Positions 1 to 6,508 of a DNA stretch of 15,952 bases are shown here, in pieces. The notes below the pieces were generated by a model. That model did no database searches. It saw nothing but the letters and a program-made list of their open reading frames with translations, and was not told the DNA's origin. Position numbers and translations under genes: made by a program. Position 1 is the first letter of the stretch, and each line of letters opens with the position of its first letter. The stretch comes from Brevundimonas sp. UBA5936 (GTDB lineage: Bacteria > Pseudomonadota > Alphaproteobacteria > Caulobacterales > Caulobacteraceae), in NCBI GenBank assembly GCA_002430835.1, contig DJDA01000119.1, forward strand, positions 1-15,952. Reading direction: 5' to 3'.

Positions 1-174
1 GCCCGGCGGCGTCACCGGCGGCGTGATCGGCGTCGGCGGCGGCAACATCGGCGTCGGCGGCGGAGGCGGCAGGCAGCTCGAAGGCCCACACTGCGCCGCT
101 GCGGCATCGGCGACCGCCATCAGCCCCACAAAGGCCACGGCTCCCGCCAGCATTTTCGTAATCCCTATCCGCAT
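1..174 (-). CDS. Secreted proline-rich protein, N-terminal part (cut by window edge)
   Basis: The first 58 codons are visible and the gene runs off the left edge. The product starts MRIGITKMLAG, followed by a hydrophobic stretch and ADAAAAQ, a typical Sec signal peptide with an A-x-A cleavage region near residue 27. The mature start has a CGPSSC pair of cysteines and then a Pro/Thr-rich tract (PPPTPM, LPPPTPI, TPPVTPP). At DNA level the tract contains a 17-bp direct repeat (26-42 and 47-63) with a 21-bp period, so it grew by seven-codon duplication. An AGGAGT ribosome-binding site at 183-188 supports the ATG at 172-174; a second in-frame ATG lies at 151-153. The cysteine is not in a lipobox, so a lipoprotein is unlikely. 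The role is unknown: such proline-rich tails usually act as envelope spacers or structural segments, but that is inference. Confidence 0.75.
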   Translation of the reverse strand, partial: MRIGITKMLAGAVAFVGLMAVADAAAAQCGPSSCLPPPPPTPMLPPPTPITPPVTPPG

Positions 175-232
175 GGGATCGGACTCCTGAATTGATCGTC
201 GACAGGTCCGATGCAAACGCCGGGCCGTTTTA

Positions 233-245
233 AATGTCCGACATT
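233..245. promoter_or_regulatory. 13-bp inverted repeat, possible operator
   Basis: AATGTC-C-GACATT is a perfect inverted repeat in the 167-bp gap between the proline-rich gene and the carbonic-anhydrase-like gene, about 60 bp upstream of the proline-rich gene's ATG. Its position would suit a repressor or activator site for that gene. I do not recognise the regulator, and a chance palindrome is possible. Confidence 0.25.
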
Positions 246-341
246 GGGCGTTTTCCTCCCCCTTGAAGCGAGTTTGCGACAGTCCGCCCGCCTCACAGGC
301 CGTCTGTCTCATTGTGAGCCGTGCCATTGTGGGGCGACGGA

Positions 342-872
342 TCAGTCGAGACGTTTCAACCCGCCCGCATAGCGGCGCCAGTTCTGTACATAGTGCTGGG
401 CCGAGAGGCGCAGCGCCTCGATCTGCCCCTCTTCCAATTCCCGGACCACCTTGCCGGGCTGGCCCATGACCAGGCTGTTGTCCGGGATGACCTTGCCTTC
501 GGTGATCAGGGCGTTGGCGCCGATCAGGCAGTTCTTCCCGATGCGCGCGCCGTTCAGGATGACCGCGCCGATGCCGATCAGGCTGTTGTCGCCGATCTCG
601 CACCCATGCAGCATCACCTTGTGCCCCACCGTCACGCCAGCGCCGATGGTCAGGGGGGAGCCGACGTCAGTATGCAGGATGCCGCCATCCTGAATATTCG
701 TGTCCGCCCCGATGACGATGGGATCATTATCGCCACGCAGCACGGCGTTGAACCAGATGCTGGCGCCCGGATGCAGAATCACGTTCCCTAGAACGGTTGC
801 ATTCGGCGCGATCCAGTATTCGCCCTCCGGCGGAAGCTGAGGCTTGCTGTCGCCCAGACTGTAAACACTCAT
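342..872 (-). CDS. Gamma-carbonic anhydrase family hexapeptide protein
   Basis: This 176-residue cytoplasmic protein is a left-handed beta-helix built of hexapeptide turns (for example IGAGVT, IGDNSL, IGKNCL) and belongs to the gamma-carbonic anhydrase/YrdA/PaaY group. The expected metal ligands are present: His67 in ILHTD, and His84 and His89 in VGHKVMLHG. The family's Arg46, Asp48 and Gln61 also fit. It would form a trimer with zinc or iron at subunit interfaces. Many members of the group show weak or no CO2 hydration, so the true substrate is uncertain. The ATG at 870-872 is preferred over an in-frame GTG at 876-878, because an AGGCGG-like site lies at a suitable distance only from the ATG. 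It is divergent from phoH. The length is normal for the family (about 170-180 residues). Confidence 0.9.
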   Translation of the reverse strand: MSVYSLGDSKPQLPPEGEYWIAPNATVLGNVILHPGASIWFNAVLRGDNDPIVIGADTNIQDGGILHTDVGSPLTIGAGVTVGHKVMLHGCEIGDNSLIGIGAVILNGARIGKNCLIGANALITEGKVIPDNSLVMGQPGKVVRELEEGQIEALRLSAQHYVQNWRRYAGGLKRLD

Positions 873-929
873 CCGCACACCGCCTATTCTTCTTAAAATG
901 AAGGCTTTAACCCTTCAGAAACCACGTTA

Positions 930-1165
930 GCATCAGACTGTTGATGCGATTCGGCAGGCCCCATTCGCCCCCGGATCCGAAGCCGGATCAAGCCCGGTCC
1001 GGTCAGACGCTGGAGAATGCGCTTGGCGTGTTCACGACCAGTTCGGGGACGGCGACGCACCTGCTGCGGCGAAGACCCTGCGACCGTTCGGGACGGCTGC
1101 GCGACTTCGGCCCCCACCTCCCCCACCGACGACCAAGGCGAGACCCTGCCGGGCTCGCCTTTTTT
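930..1165 (+). ncRNA. Candidate structured leader or small RNA upstream of phoH
   Basis: The divergent gap before phoH holds a series of inverted repeats: GCATCA-N6-TGATGC (930-947), GATCCG-AAGC-CGGATC (974-989), and a nested hairpin (1068-1112) whose inner stem is CCGT-TCGGG-ACGG (1084-1096). It ends in an intrinsic terminator at 1137-1165. An open frame runs through in phase with phoH from 941, but it looks like non-coding sequence (Arg/Pro/His-rich, no family features), and phoH has its own good ribosome-binding site. The RNA may be an attenuating leader of phoH or an independent small RNA. The 5' end is not defined and I do not recognise an Rfam family; 6S RNA is one option I cannot confirm or exclude. 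Confidence 0.4.
1137..1165 (+). terminator. Intrinsic terminator just before phoH
   Basis: A GGCGAG-a-CCC stem, TGCC loop and GGG-CTCGCC arm are followed directly by six T residues (1160-1165). This is a textbook Rho-independent terminator on the plus strand. It lies 8 nt before the phoH ribosome-binding site, so a transcript starting anywhere in the upstream gap must pass it to reach phoH. No complete plus-strand gene is seen upstream for it to terminate. Confidence 0.8.
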
Positions 1166-1173
1166 CATGCCCT

Positions 1174-1178
1174 GGAGG
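1174..1178 (+). promoter_or_regulatory. Ribosome-binding site that sets the phoH start
   Basis: GGAGG lies 5 nt before the ATG at 1184 and only 8 nt after the T-run of the terminator. It supports the short 255-residue product over the longer in-frame reading. Confidence 0.75.
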
Positions 1179-1183
1179 CGTCC

Positions 1184-1951
1184 ATGAGCAAACGATCGGC
1201 CATCAAGCGTCAGCTGCGCGAAGGCGTGCTGGATTCGCCCGAATTCATTCAGGACGCCAAGGTACGGCGATTGCCCGCCCGCGTCGGCGGCTGGTCGCCC
1301 GTCCCCTCGAACGACGAGCGGGACCAGGGCTATATGAAGACGCTGAAACCCAAGTCGGACGGTCAGGCCGAACTGATGGAGGCCGTCGACCACGCCAATC
1401 TGGTGCTGGCGCTGGGCCCGGCGGGCACGGGCAAAACCTATCTGGCCGTCGCCAAGGCGGTCGAGGCGCTGGAGGCGGGCAAGGTCGGCCGCATCGTCCT
1501 GAGCCGCCCCGCGGTCGAGGCCGGGGAATCGATCGGCTTCCTGCCCGGCGACATGGAGGACAAGCTGGCCCCCTATCTGCGGCCGCTCTACGACGCCCTG
1601 TCGGACCGCCTGTCGATGAAGCGGGTCAAGGCCCTGATGGCCGAGGGTCTGATCGAGATCGCCCCCATCGGCTATATGCGCGGCCGCACCCTGAACAACG
1701 CCTTCATCGTCGTGGACGAGGCGCAGAACTGCACCTACGTCCAGTTGAAGATGCTGCTGACCCGACTGGGCTGGCACTCGACCATGGTGGTGACGGGCGA
1801 CCCGCACCAGTCGGACCTGCTGCCGGGCGTATCGGGCCTGTCCGACATCGCCGAGCGGCTGGAGGCCGTGCCCGAGATCGCCGTCGTTCGCCTGGCCGAA
1901 CGCGACATCGTGCGCCACCCGCTGGTCGCCAGCATGATCGGGGTGCTGTGA
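1184..1951 (+). CDS. phoH: PhoH family ATPase
   Basis: This 255-residue cytoplasmic P-loop protein has Walker A GPAGTGKT at residues 78-85, Walker B FIVVDE at 174-179, and the conserved PhoH tail elements VTGDPHQ (about 203-208) and a DIVRHPLV motif near the C terminus. PhoH proteins are ATPases related to superfamily 1 helicases and are linked in different bacteria to phosphate starvation, RNA metabolism or ribosome maturation; the role of this copy is not shown. It is not beside ybeY, miaB or lnt, so it may not be the ybeZ-type copy. The ATG is chosen because GGAGG (1174-1178) sits 5 nt upstream; the same frame stays open back to 941, but that part lacks coding character and contains a terminator. 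Expression may be controlled by the structured region upstream. It converges with dxs. Confidence 0.93.
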   Translation: MSKRSAIKRQLREGVLDSPEFIQDAKVRRLPARVGGWSPVPSNDERDQGYMKTLKPKSDGQAELMEAVDHANLVLALGPAGTGKTYLAVAKAVEALEAGKVGRIVLSRPAVEAGESIGFLPGDMEDKLAPYLRPLYDALSDRLSMKRVKALMAEGLIEIAPIGYMRGRTLNNAFIVVDEAQNCTYVQLKMLLTRLGWHSTMVVTGDPHQSDLLPGVSGLSDIAERLEAVPEIAVVRLAERDIVRHPLVASMIGVL

Positions 1952-1995
1952 CCCTCGCCCTTCTCTGGTGAGAGAAAGAAAAAATAGAGTCCAAT

Positions 1996-2013
1996 TCGTC
2001 TGAATCGTCTGAA
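1996..2013. repeat. Tandem 9-bp direct repeat
   Basis: TCGTCTGAA occurs twice head to tail in the 123-bp convergent gap between phoH and dxs. A TTCTCT-GGTG-AGAGAA hairpin lies nearby at 1961-1976, but it is followed by A residues, so it is not a standard terminator for either gene. No gene is seen in the gap. The repeat may be chance. Confidence 0.4.
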
Positions 2014-2074
2014 ATCTCCCCTCGGCCCGCATGCAGTCTAGCACAGGGGCCAAGGGGGGATGGTCGATTGCGAC

Positions 2075-3985
2075 CTAGGCGCGTGCGGCCCGGCTGGCGT
2101 CGACGCCCAGAGCCGTCACGGCGGCGGCGGCGATATGTTCGGCGTTCAGGCCGGCCTGGGCGTACATGACCTCGGGCTTGTCCTGATCCTGGAAGATGTC
2201 GGGCAGGTGCAGGGTGCGGATCTTGAGCCCGCCGTCCAGCGCCCCCTTCTCAGCCAGCAACTGAAGCACAAAGGCGCCGAAGCCGCCCATGGCGCCCTCT
2301 TCCACCGTAATCAGAGCCTCGTGCTCGCGCGCCAGGCGCAGGATCAGATCGGCGTCCAGCGGCTTGGCGAAGCGGGCGTCGGCGACGGTGGCCGAGACGC
2401 CCCTGGCGGCCAGCATGTCGGCGGCCTTCAGCGATTCCTGCAGGCGCGTGCCCAGCGACAGGATGGCGACCGACGTGCCTTCGCGGACGATGCGGCCCTT
2501 GCCGATCTCCAGCGGGGCGGCCAGTTCGGGGATGTCGACGCCGACGCCCTCGCCGCGCGGATAGCGGAAGGCGCTGGGGCGGTCGTCGATGGCCAGCGAG
2601 GTCGAGATCATCGCCGCCAGTTCGGCCTCGTCCGAGGCCGCCATCAGCACCATGCCCGGCAGGGCGCCCATATAGCCGATGTCGAACGACCCGGCGTGGG
2701 TCGAGCCGTCGGCGCCCACCAGACCCGCGCGGTCCATGGCGAAGCGCACCGGCAGGGACTGGATCGCCACGTCGTGGACGACCTGATCGTAGCCGCGCTG
2801 CAGGAAGGTCGAATACAGGGCGCAGACCGGCTTCATCCCATCGGCGGCCAGACCGGCGGCGAAGGTCACGGCGTGCTGCTCGGCGATGCCGACATCGAAG
2901 GTGCGGTCGGGGAAGGCCTGGCCGAACAGGTCCAGCCCCGTGCCGGACGGCATGGCGGCGGTGATGGCCATGACGGTCGGGTCGACTGTCGCGTGCTTGA
3001 TCAGTTCCGTGCCGAAGACCTTGGTGTAACTGGGGGCGTTGGAGACGGCCTTGGCCTGCTTGCCCGACACCACGTCGAACTTGACCACGGCGTGCAGCTT
3101 GTCGGCGCTGCTCTCGGCCGGGGCGTAACCCTTGCCCTTTTGCGTGACGACGTGGACCAGCACCGGGCGGTCGGTGATGGCCGCCGCATTCTTGAGGATG
3201 GGGACCAGATTCTCCATGTCGTGACCATCGATCGGCCCGACGTAGTAGAAGCCCAGCTCCTCGAACAGGGTGCCGCCCACGATCATGCCGCGGGCGTATT
3301 CCTCGGCCTTGCGCGCGGCGTCGCGGAAGGGGCGCGGCATATGGTCGACGAACTTCTTCCCGACCTTGCGGATGTTCTGATAGGCGCCGCCCGAGACCTG
3401 TTTGGCCAGATAGGCGCTCATGCCGCCGACGGGCGGGGCGATCGACATGTCGTTGTCGTTCAGGATGACCATCAGCTGGCCGCTGGTGGCCTCGGCGGCG
3501 TTGTTCATCGCCTCATAGGCCATGCCCGCCGACATGGAGCCGTCGCCGATGACGGCCACGACGCGGTTGTTGCCGCCCTTGGCGTCGCGCGCGGCGGCGA
3601 AGCCCAGCGCCGCCGAGATGGAGGTCGAGGCGTGGGCTGCGCCGAAGGGGTCGTATTCGCTCTCGGAGCGCTTGGTGAAGCCCGACAGGCCGCCGCCCTG
3701 ACGCAAGGTGCGCATACGGTCGCGACGCCCGGTCAGGATCTTGTGCGGATAGCACTGGTGGCCGACGTCCCAGATCAGAATGTCCTGCGGCGTCTCGAAC
3801 ACATGGTGCAGGGCGACCGTCAGCTCGACCACGCCCAGACCCGCGCCCAGGTGGCCGCCGGTCACGGACACGGCGTCGATGGTCTCGGCCCGCACCTCGT
3901 CCGCCAGCTGTTTCAGCTGGGGAATGTCGAAGCCCCGCGTGTCGGCGGGAAACTTGACGGTGTCGAGAAGCGGGGTGTTGGGCAT
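2075..3985 (-). CDS. dxs: 1-deoxy-D-xylulose-5-phosphate synthase
   Basis: This 636-residue thiamine-diphosphate enzyme condenses pyruvate and glyceraldehyde 3-phosphate to DXP, the first committed step of the MEP isoprenoid pathway and a route to thiamine and pyridoxal. Visible features are GGHL with His45, the WDVGHQ...HKILTGR block (72-87), and the diphosphate-binding motif GDGSMSAG (147-154) closing at NDNDMSI (176-182). A central transketolase pyrimidine domain contains the DRAGLVGADG stretch, followed by a transketolase C-terminal domain. The length matches the family (about 620-640). The ATG is at 3983-3985, with a modest GAAGG site about 12 nt upstream. It is last in the xseB-csaA-ispA-dxs run, 67 nt after ispA; a small CCCGC-TGAGG-GCGGG hairpin (4027-4041) lies in that gap and may tune expression. 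All key motifs are intact. Confidence 0.97.
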   Translation of the reverse strand: MPNTPLLDTVKFPADTRGFDIPQLKQLADEVRAETIDAVSVTGGHLGAGLGVVELTVALHHVFETPQDILIWDVGHQCYPHKILTGRRDRMRTLRQGGGLSGFTKRSESEYDPFGAAHASTSISAALGFAAARDAKGGNNRVVAVIGDGSMSAGMAYEAMNNAAEATSGQLMVILNDNDMSIAPPVGGMSAYLAKQVSGGAYQNIRKVGKKFVDHMPRPFRDAARKAEEYARGMIVGGTLFEELGFYYVGPIDGHDMENLVPILKNAAAITDRPVLVHVVTQKGKGYAPAESSADKLHAVVKFDVVSGKQAKAVSNAPSYTKVFGTELIKHATVDPTVMAITAAMPSGTGLDLFGQAFPDRTFDVGIAEQHAVTFAAGLAADGMKPVCALYSTFLQRGYDQVVHDVAIQSLPVRFAMDRAGLVGADGSTHAGSFDIGYMGALPGMVLMAASDEAELAAMISTSLAIDDRPSAFRYPRGEGVGVDIPELAAPLEIGKGRIVREGTSVAILSLGTRLQESLKAADMLAARGVSATVADARFAKPLDADLILRLAREHEALITVEEGAMGGFGAFVLQLLAEKGALDGGLKIRTLHLPDIFQDQDKPEVMYAQAGLNAEHIAAAAVTALGVDASRAARA

Positions 3986-4052
3986 GGGGATCGGGGGCCT
4001 TCAGACGACGGAGCGTCAAACAGTAACCCGCTGAGGGCGGGCGCGTTTCCTA

Positions 4053-4958
4053 TCAGGACCGGCGTTTAAGCACAAAGTCCACGCTGGCCTTGAGGATTTC
4101 GGCCTCATGACCGAACAGGTCAAGGTGCGAGCGAGCCTGATCGGCCAGATGCGCGACCCTCTGTCGCGCCGCGTCGACGCCCAGCAGGGTGACGAAGTTG
4201 GTCTTGCCCAGGGCCGCGTCCTTGCCGCCCGCGGCCTTGCCCATCTCCTCGGCCGAGCCTTCGGCGTCCAGAACATCGTCGACGATCTGATAGGCCAGGC
4301 CGATGTCGTGGGCGAAGCTGGTCAGGGCGTGCCACGCCGCTTCGTTGGCGTCGGCGATGATCAGCGGGATCTCGAAGGCGTAGGCGAACAGGGCGCCGGT
4401 CTTCAGGCGCTGCATCCGGGCCACGCCGCCCAGGTCGTCGCGCACCCCCATCAGGTCGATCATCTGGCCGCCCGCCATGCCGCGCGCGCCCGACGCGAAG
4501 GACAGACGCCGCGCCAGTTCGCAGCGCACGGCCGCATCGTCGTGGGTGTCTTCATCAAGGATGATGTCGAAGGCCGCCGTCTGAAGCGCATCGCCCGCCA
4601 GGATGGCCGTCGCCTCATCATAGGCGATGTGCAGGGTCGGGCGGCCGCGACGCACGTCGTCGTCGTCCATCGCAGGCAGGTCGTCATGCACCAGCGAATA
4701 GGCGTGGACGCATTCCAGGGCGCAGGCGGCGCGCAGGACGGCGCACTCCTCGACCTCCAGCATCCGGCCCGCCTCGATGGCGAAGAAGGGACGCAACCGC
4801 TTGCCCGGCCCCAGGGCCGCATAGCGCATGGCCTCGGTCAGGCGCGCTTCCGGGCCGTCAGCGCGCGGCAGCAGCTGGTCCAGGGCGACCGTGACCAGAT
4901 CGGCGATCTCGGCCACGCGGTCGATGACGGCCTGTTCCGGCGAATTGGCGGCGAGCAT
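4053..4958 (-). CDS. ispA: Polyprenyl synthetase, farnesyl diphosphate synthase type
   Basis: This roughly 301-residue all-helical prenyltransferase joins isopentenyl diphosphate to DMAPP and geranyl diphosphate to make farnesyl diphosphate, the precursor of quinone tails, undecaprenyl phosphate and hopanoids. It has the GKRLRP substrate motif (52-57), the first aspartate-rich motif DDLPAMD (92-98) in the bacterial DDx4D form, GQMIDL (165-170), and the second aspartate motif DDVLD (228-232). The DDx4D spacing fits a short-chain (C15) product; geranylgeranyl synthesis cannot be ruled out by eye. The ATG at 4956-4958 is preferred, with GGGAGG 11 nt upstream; a TTG at 4962-4964 overlaps the csaA stop and is the alternative, only 5 nt from the same site. 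It lies between csaA and dxs, so substrate supply and use are co-located. Confidence 0.95.
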   Translation of the reverse strand: MLAANSPEQAVIDRVAEIADLVTVALDQLLPRADGPEARLTEAMRYAALGPGKRLRPFFAIEAGRMLEVEECAVLRAACALECVHAYSLVHDDLPAMDDDDVRRGRPTLHIAYDEATAILAGDALQTAAFDIILDEDTHDDAAVRCELARRLSFASGARGMAGGQMIDLMGVRDDLGGVARMQRLKTGALFAYAFEIPLIIADANEAAWHALTSFAHDIGLAYQIVDDVLDAEGSAEEMGKAAGGKDAALGKTNFVTLLGVDAARQRVAHLADQARSHLDLFGHEAEILKASVDFVLKRRS

Positions 4959-4960
4959 GG

Positions 4961-5317
4961 TCAAAACAGCCTCCCGCCCAGCGGCAGGTCGCGATCGACG
5001 CCGGCCAGGACGACATTCCCTTCCGCATCCGGGAAGCCGAGCGTCAGCACCTCGGACATCACCGGCCCGATCTGGCGCGGCGGGAAGTTGACGACGGCGG
5101 CGACCTTGCGGCCGTGCAACTCGTCCAGGGTGTAGTGATGGGTGATCTGGGCCGAGGACTTCTTGACGCCGATCGCCTCGCCGAAGTCGATGGTCAGCTT
5201 ATAGGCGGGCTTGCGGGCCTCGGGAAACGGCTCGGCCTTGATGATCTGGCCGACGCGAACGTCCACCTTCATGAAGTCGTCGAAGCCGATCTGCGGCGCG
5301 ATTTCGGAACCGGACAT
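4961..5317 (-). CDS. csaA: CsaA-like tRNA-binding domain protein
   Basis: This 118-residue protein consists of one tRNA-binding OB-fold (the Trbp111/CsaA family). It starts with the typical FMKVDVRVGQI block (15-25), has the KKSSAQI segment (52-58), and ends with a VLAGVDRDLPLGGRLF tail. CsaA proteins form dimers; in Bacillus CsaA has been described as a chaperone-like factor linked to protein export, while related domains bind tRNA. Function here is inferred from family only. Its ATG shares one base with the xseB stop (TGATG), and its stop lies next to the ispA start, so translation is likely coupled on both sides. Finding it inside the xseB-ispA-dxs order is less usual. Confidence 0.9.
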   Translation of the reverse strand: MSGSEIAPQIGFDDFMKVDVRVGQIIKAEPFPEARKPAYKLTIDFGEAIGVKKSSAQITHHYTLDELHGRKVAAVVNFPPRQIGPVMSEVLTLGFPDAEGNVVLAGVDRDLPLGGRLF

Positions 5318-5574
5318 CAGCCGAACTCGGCCGGTTCGACGCCCTTGGCCTGGCCGTCGGCGCCGACGACGATCTTCTCGACCCGCAGTTGGGCGGCCTT
5401 CAGCCGCGCCTCGCAGTGAGCCTTCAGCCGCGCGCCCTCTTCGTACAGGGCGATGGACTCCTCGAGCGGCGCCTGACCCGATTCCAGGCGCGAAACGATG
5501 CCCTCCAGACGCGACAGGGCGTCCTCGAAGCTGAGGTCGGCGGGCACGGTGGGGGAAGCGGATGCGTCAGTCAT
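5317..5574 (-). CDS. xseB: Exodeoxyribonuclease VII small subunit
   Basis: This 85-residue acidic helical protein has the family core LSFEDALSRLEGIVSRLESG (14-33) and the following LEESIALYEEG (37-47). It would bind several-fold to the large subunit XseA to form exonuclease VII, which degrades single-stranded DNA from both ends. XseA is not in the window. It is first in the run leading to csaA, ispA and dxs, and overlaps csaA by one base. The ATG at 5572-5574 has no visible Shine-Dalgarno sequence, and a promoter-like pair ends 9 nt upstream, so its message may be leaderless. The length is normal for the family. Confidence 0.95.
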   Translation of the reverse strand: MTDASASPTVPADLSFEDALSRLEGIVSRLESGQAPLEESIALYEEGARLKAHCEARLKAAQLRVEKIVVGADGQAKGVEPAEFG

Positions 5575-5583
5575 GATGGGCGC

Positions 5584-5612
5584 AACCTAGAGAGGCAGGC
5601 GCGCCGCTTCAA
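5584..5612 (-). promoter_or_regulatory. Candidate sigma-70-type promoter for xseB-csaA-ispA-dxs
   Basis: Read on the minus strand, TTGAAG (5607-5612), a 17-nt spacer and TAGGTT (5584-5589) form a plausible -35/-10 pair. The -10 ends 9 nt before the xseB ATG, which would place the start of transcription within a few bases of the start codon. The -10 is imperfect, so this is a suggestion only. Confidence 0.35.
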
Positions 5613-5634
5613 CGGCCTTCCTGACCCCGCGACG

Positions 5635-6291
5635 TCAGCGCTTCACGAAACGGCGCTGGGACCAGTATTTGAAGCCCTGGTTATGGGCCAGACGCCAGCC
5701 GTGCGCCTTCAGACGCTGGCCGACCATGTGGTTGAAATAGCCGTGCGCCAGCACCAGCACGTCATGACCTTCCGAGGCGCGGGCGATCAGAACGCGCGCG
5801 GCCTGGTCGGCGCGGACCTCGGCCTCGGCGCGGGTTTCCTGGCCCTCGTGGTGGTTGAAGGCGTGCCACCAGATGCGCGAGATCACGCCCCAGTAGCGCG
5901 GCGACAGCTTGATCCAGGCCGGGAAATGCGGCGGCGGCAGGGGGGCCTCGATGAACAGGGCGTCGACCAGCACGTCGCGATCCGGGGCCACGGCGCGGGC
6001 GGTTTCCTGCGCGCGCGGCCGGGTGGAGGCGTAGATCGCCCCGGCGCCCTCGGCCGTGCTCAGCAGGGCCTGGGGCGGCGTCTGCCCCGCGCGCAGGCCG
6101 CCGATCTCATACCGGCCCCACCAGTCGCGATACTGGTCCGAGGTGATCATGCATTTGCGCGACAGCGCCGGCTCGCCATGGCGCGCCAGGGTGATCGCGC
6201 CATGGGCGGTCTCCGACTCGGCGGAGCGGGCGGCCGCGACCGGCGTCTGAACTGCGGATTCGGAATGAGTCATGAGTGCAGGAGAAGTCAT
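5635..6291 (-). CDS. Histidine phosphatase (phosphoglycerate mutase-like) family protein
   Basis: This 218-residue protein carries the catalytic RHGEP motif with phospho-acceptor His38, Arg91 in the STRPRAQETA block (89-98), Glu115 in FIEAPLPPP and His183 in LAHGYFNHMVG. This is the full active-site set of the branch-1 histidine phosphatases. Members remove phosphate from small metabolites or phosphoproteins (SixA-like, cobalamin or PGM-like); the substrate here cannot be told. An N-terminal stretch of about 30 residues rich in Ala/Ser/Thr precedes the domain and has no clear signal peptide. Start choice is uncertain: ATG 6289-6291 is used, but ATG 6271-6273 and TTG 6316-6318 are in frame and none has a strong ribosome-binding site. 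It is 60 bp upstream of xseB on the same strand. Confidence 0.9.
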   Translation of the reverse strand: MTSPALMTHSESAVQTPVAAARSAESETAHGAITLARHGEPALSRKCMITSDQYRDWWGRYEIGGLRAGQTPPQALLSTAEGAGAIYASTRPRAQETARAVAPDRDVLVDALFIEAPLPPPHFPAWIKLSPRYWGVISRIWWHAFNHHEGQETRAEAEVRADQAARVLIARASEGHDVLVLAHGYFNHMVGQRLKAHGWRLAHNQGFKYWSQRRFVKR

Positions 6292-6314
6292 AGCACGGGG
6301 ATCAGCCTGTGAAA

Positions 6315-6326
6315 CCAAGGCCTTGG
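6315..6326. promoter_or_regulatory. Perfect 12-bp palindrome in a divergent region
   Basis: CCAAGGCCTTGG lies 24 bp upstream of the chosen phosphatase start and 183 bp upstream of the GNAT start. It is placed where a dimeric regulator of either gene could bind. No known regulator is recognised. Confidence 0.25.
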
Positions 6327-6405
6327 CGTCCCTTTACCTCCCCGATCCCAGCATTGGCGTGCGCCGCGAACAGCGCACCTTGGACAAAGGTGGTAGCTCC
6401 CGCCG

Positions 6406-6456
6406 CGCGCCCCTGCAACCACGCAAAGATGACGAGGCTGCAATGAGCAGGGCGCG
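6406..6456 (+). promoter_or_regulatory. Possible structured leader hairpin before the GNAT gene
   Basis: CGCGCCCCTGC (6406-6416) pairs with GCAGGGCGCG (6447-6456) in a 10-bp stem with one bulged C. The 30-nt loop contains GAGG (6434-6437) and an in-frame ATG (6443). A smaller hairpin, CACCTT-N5-AAGGTG, lies upstream at 6376-6392. If the ATG at 6443 is used, the stem would place the ribosome-binding site in a loop. No T-run follows, so this is not a terminator. Confidence 0.3.
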
Positions 6457-6466
6457 GGACGTCCCG
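6455..6466. promoter_or_regulatory. Perfect 12-bp palindrome upstream of the GNAT gene
   Basis: CGGGACGTCCCG is a perfect palindrome 42 bp before the preferred GNAT start. It overlaps the right arm of the hairpin at 6406-6456, so the two could not form together in RNA. It could be a DNA operator. The regulator is not recognised. Confidence 0.3.
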
Positions 6467-6508
6467 ACGCGCCTTCACCCGGCCTTCGCGCGGCGCTATG
6501 CGTCGGTC

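Noticed and set aside
1..174. Proline-rich protein as a lipoprotein
   Set aside because: The residues before the cysteine (AAQ) do not form a lipobox.
941..1183. N-terminal extension of PhoH by 81 residues
   Set aside because: The stretch is Arg/Pro-rich without family similarity, contains a terminator, and a good ribosome-binding site marks the start at 1184.
1961..1984. TTCTCT-GGTG-AGAGAA hairpin as a phoH or dxs terminator
   Set aside because: On the plus strand it is followed by A residues rather than T, and on the minus strand the T-run comes before the stem, so it fits neither direction.
893..2053. Open frame of 386 codons on the minus strand opposite phoH
   Set aside because: It covers phoH antisense and both flanking gaps, with no domain or ribosome-binding site; phoH on the plus strand explains the region.
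2060..4069. Open frame of 669 codons on the plus strand opposite dxs
   Set aside because: It is an antisense shadow of dxs in GC-rich DNA: composition is His/Gln/Gly/Asp-rich with no family motifs, while dxs has all expected motifs.
6387..6416. Resemblance to a T-box motif (GGTGGTA followed by CCGCG-like bases)
   Set aside because: The core T-box sequence is broken, no specifier stem or downstream T-run terminator is seen, and the following gene is a GNAT, not an aminoacyl-tRNA or amino-acid gene.
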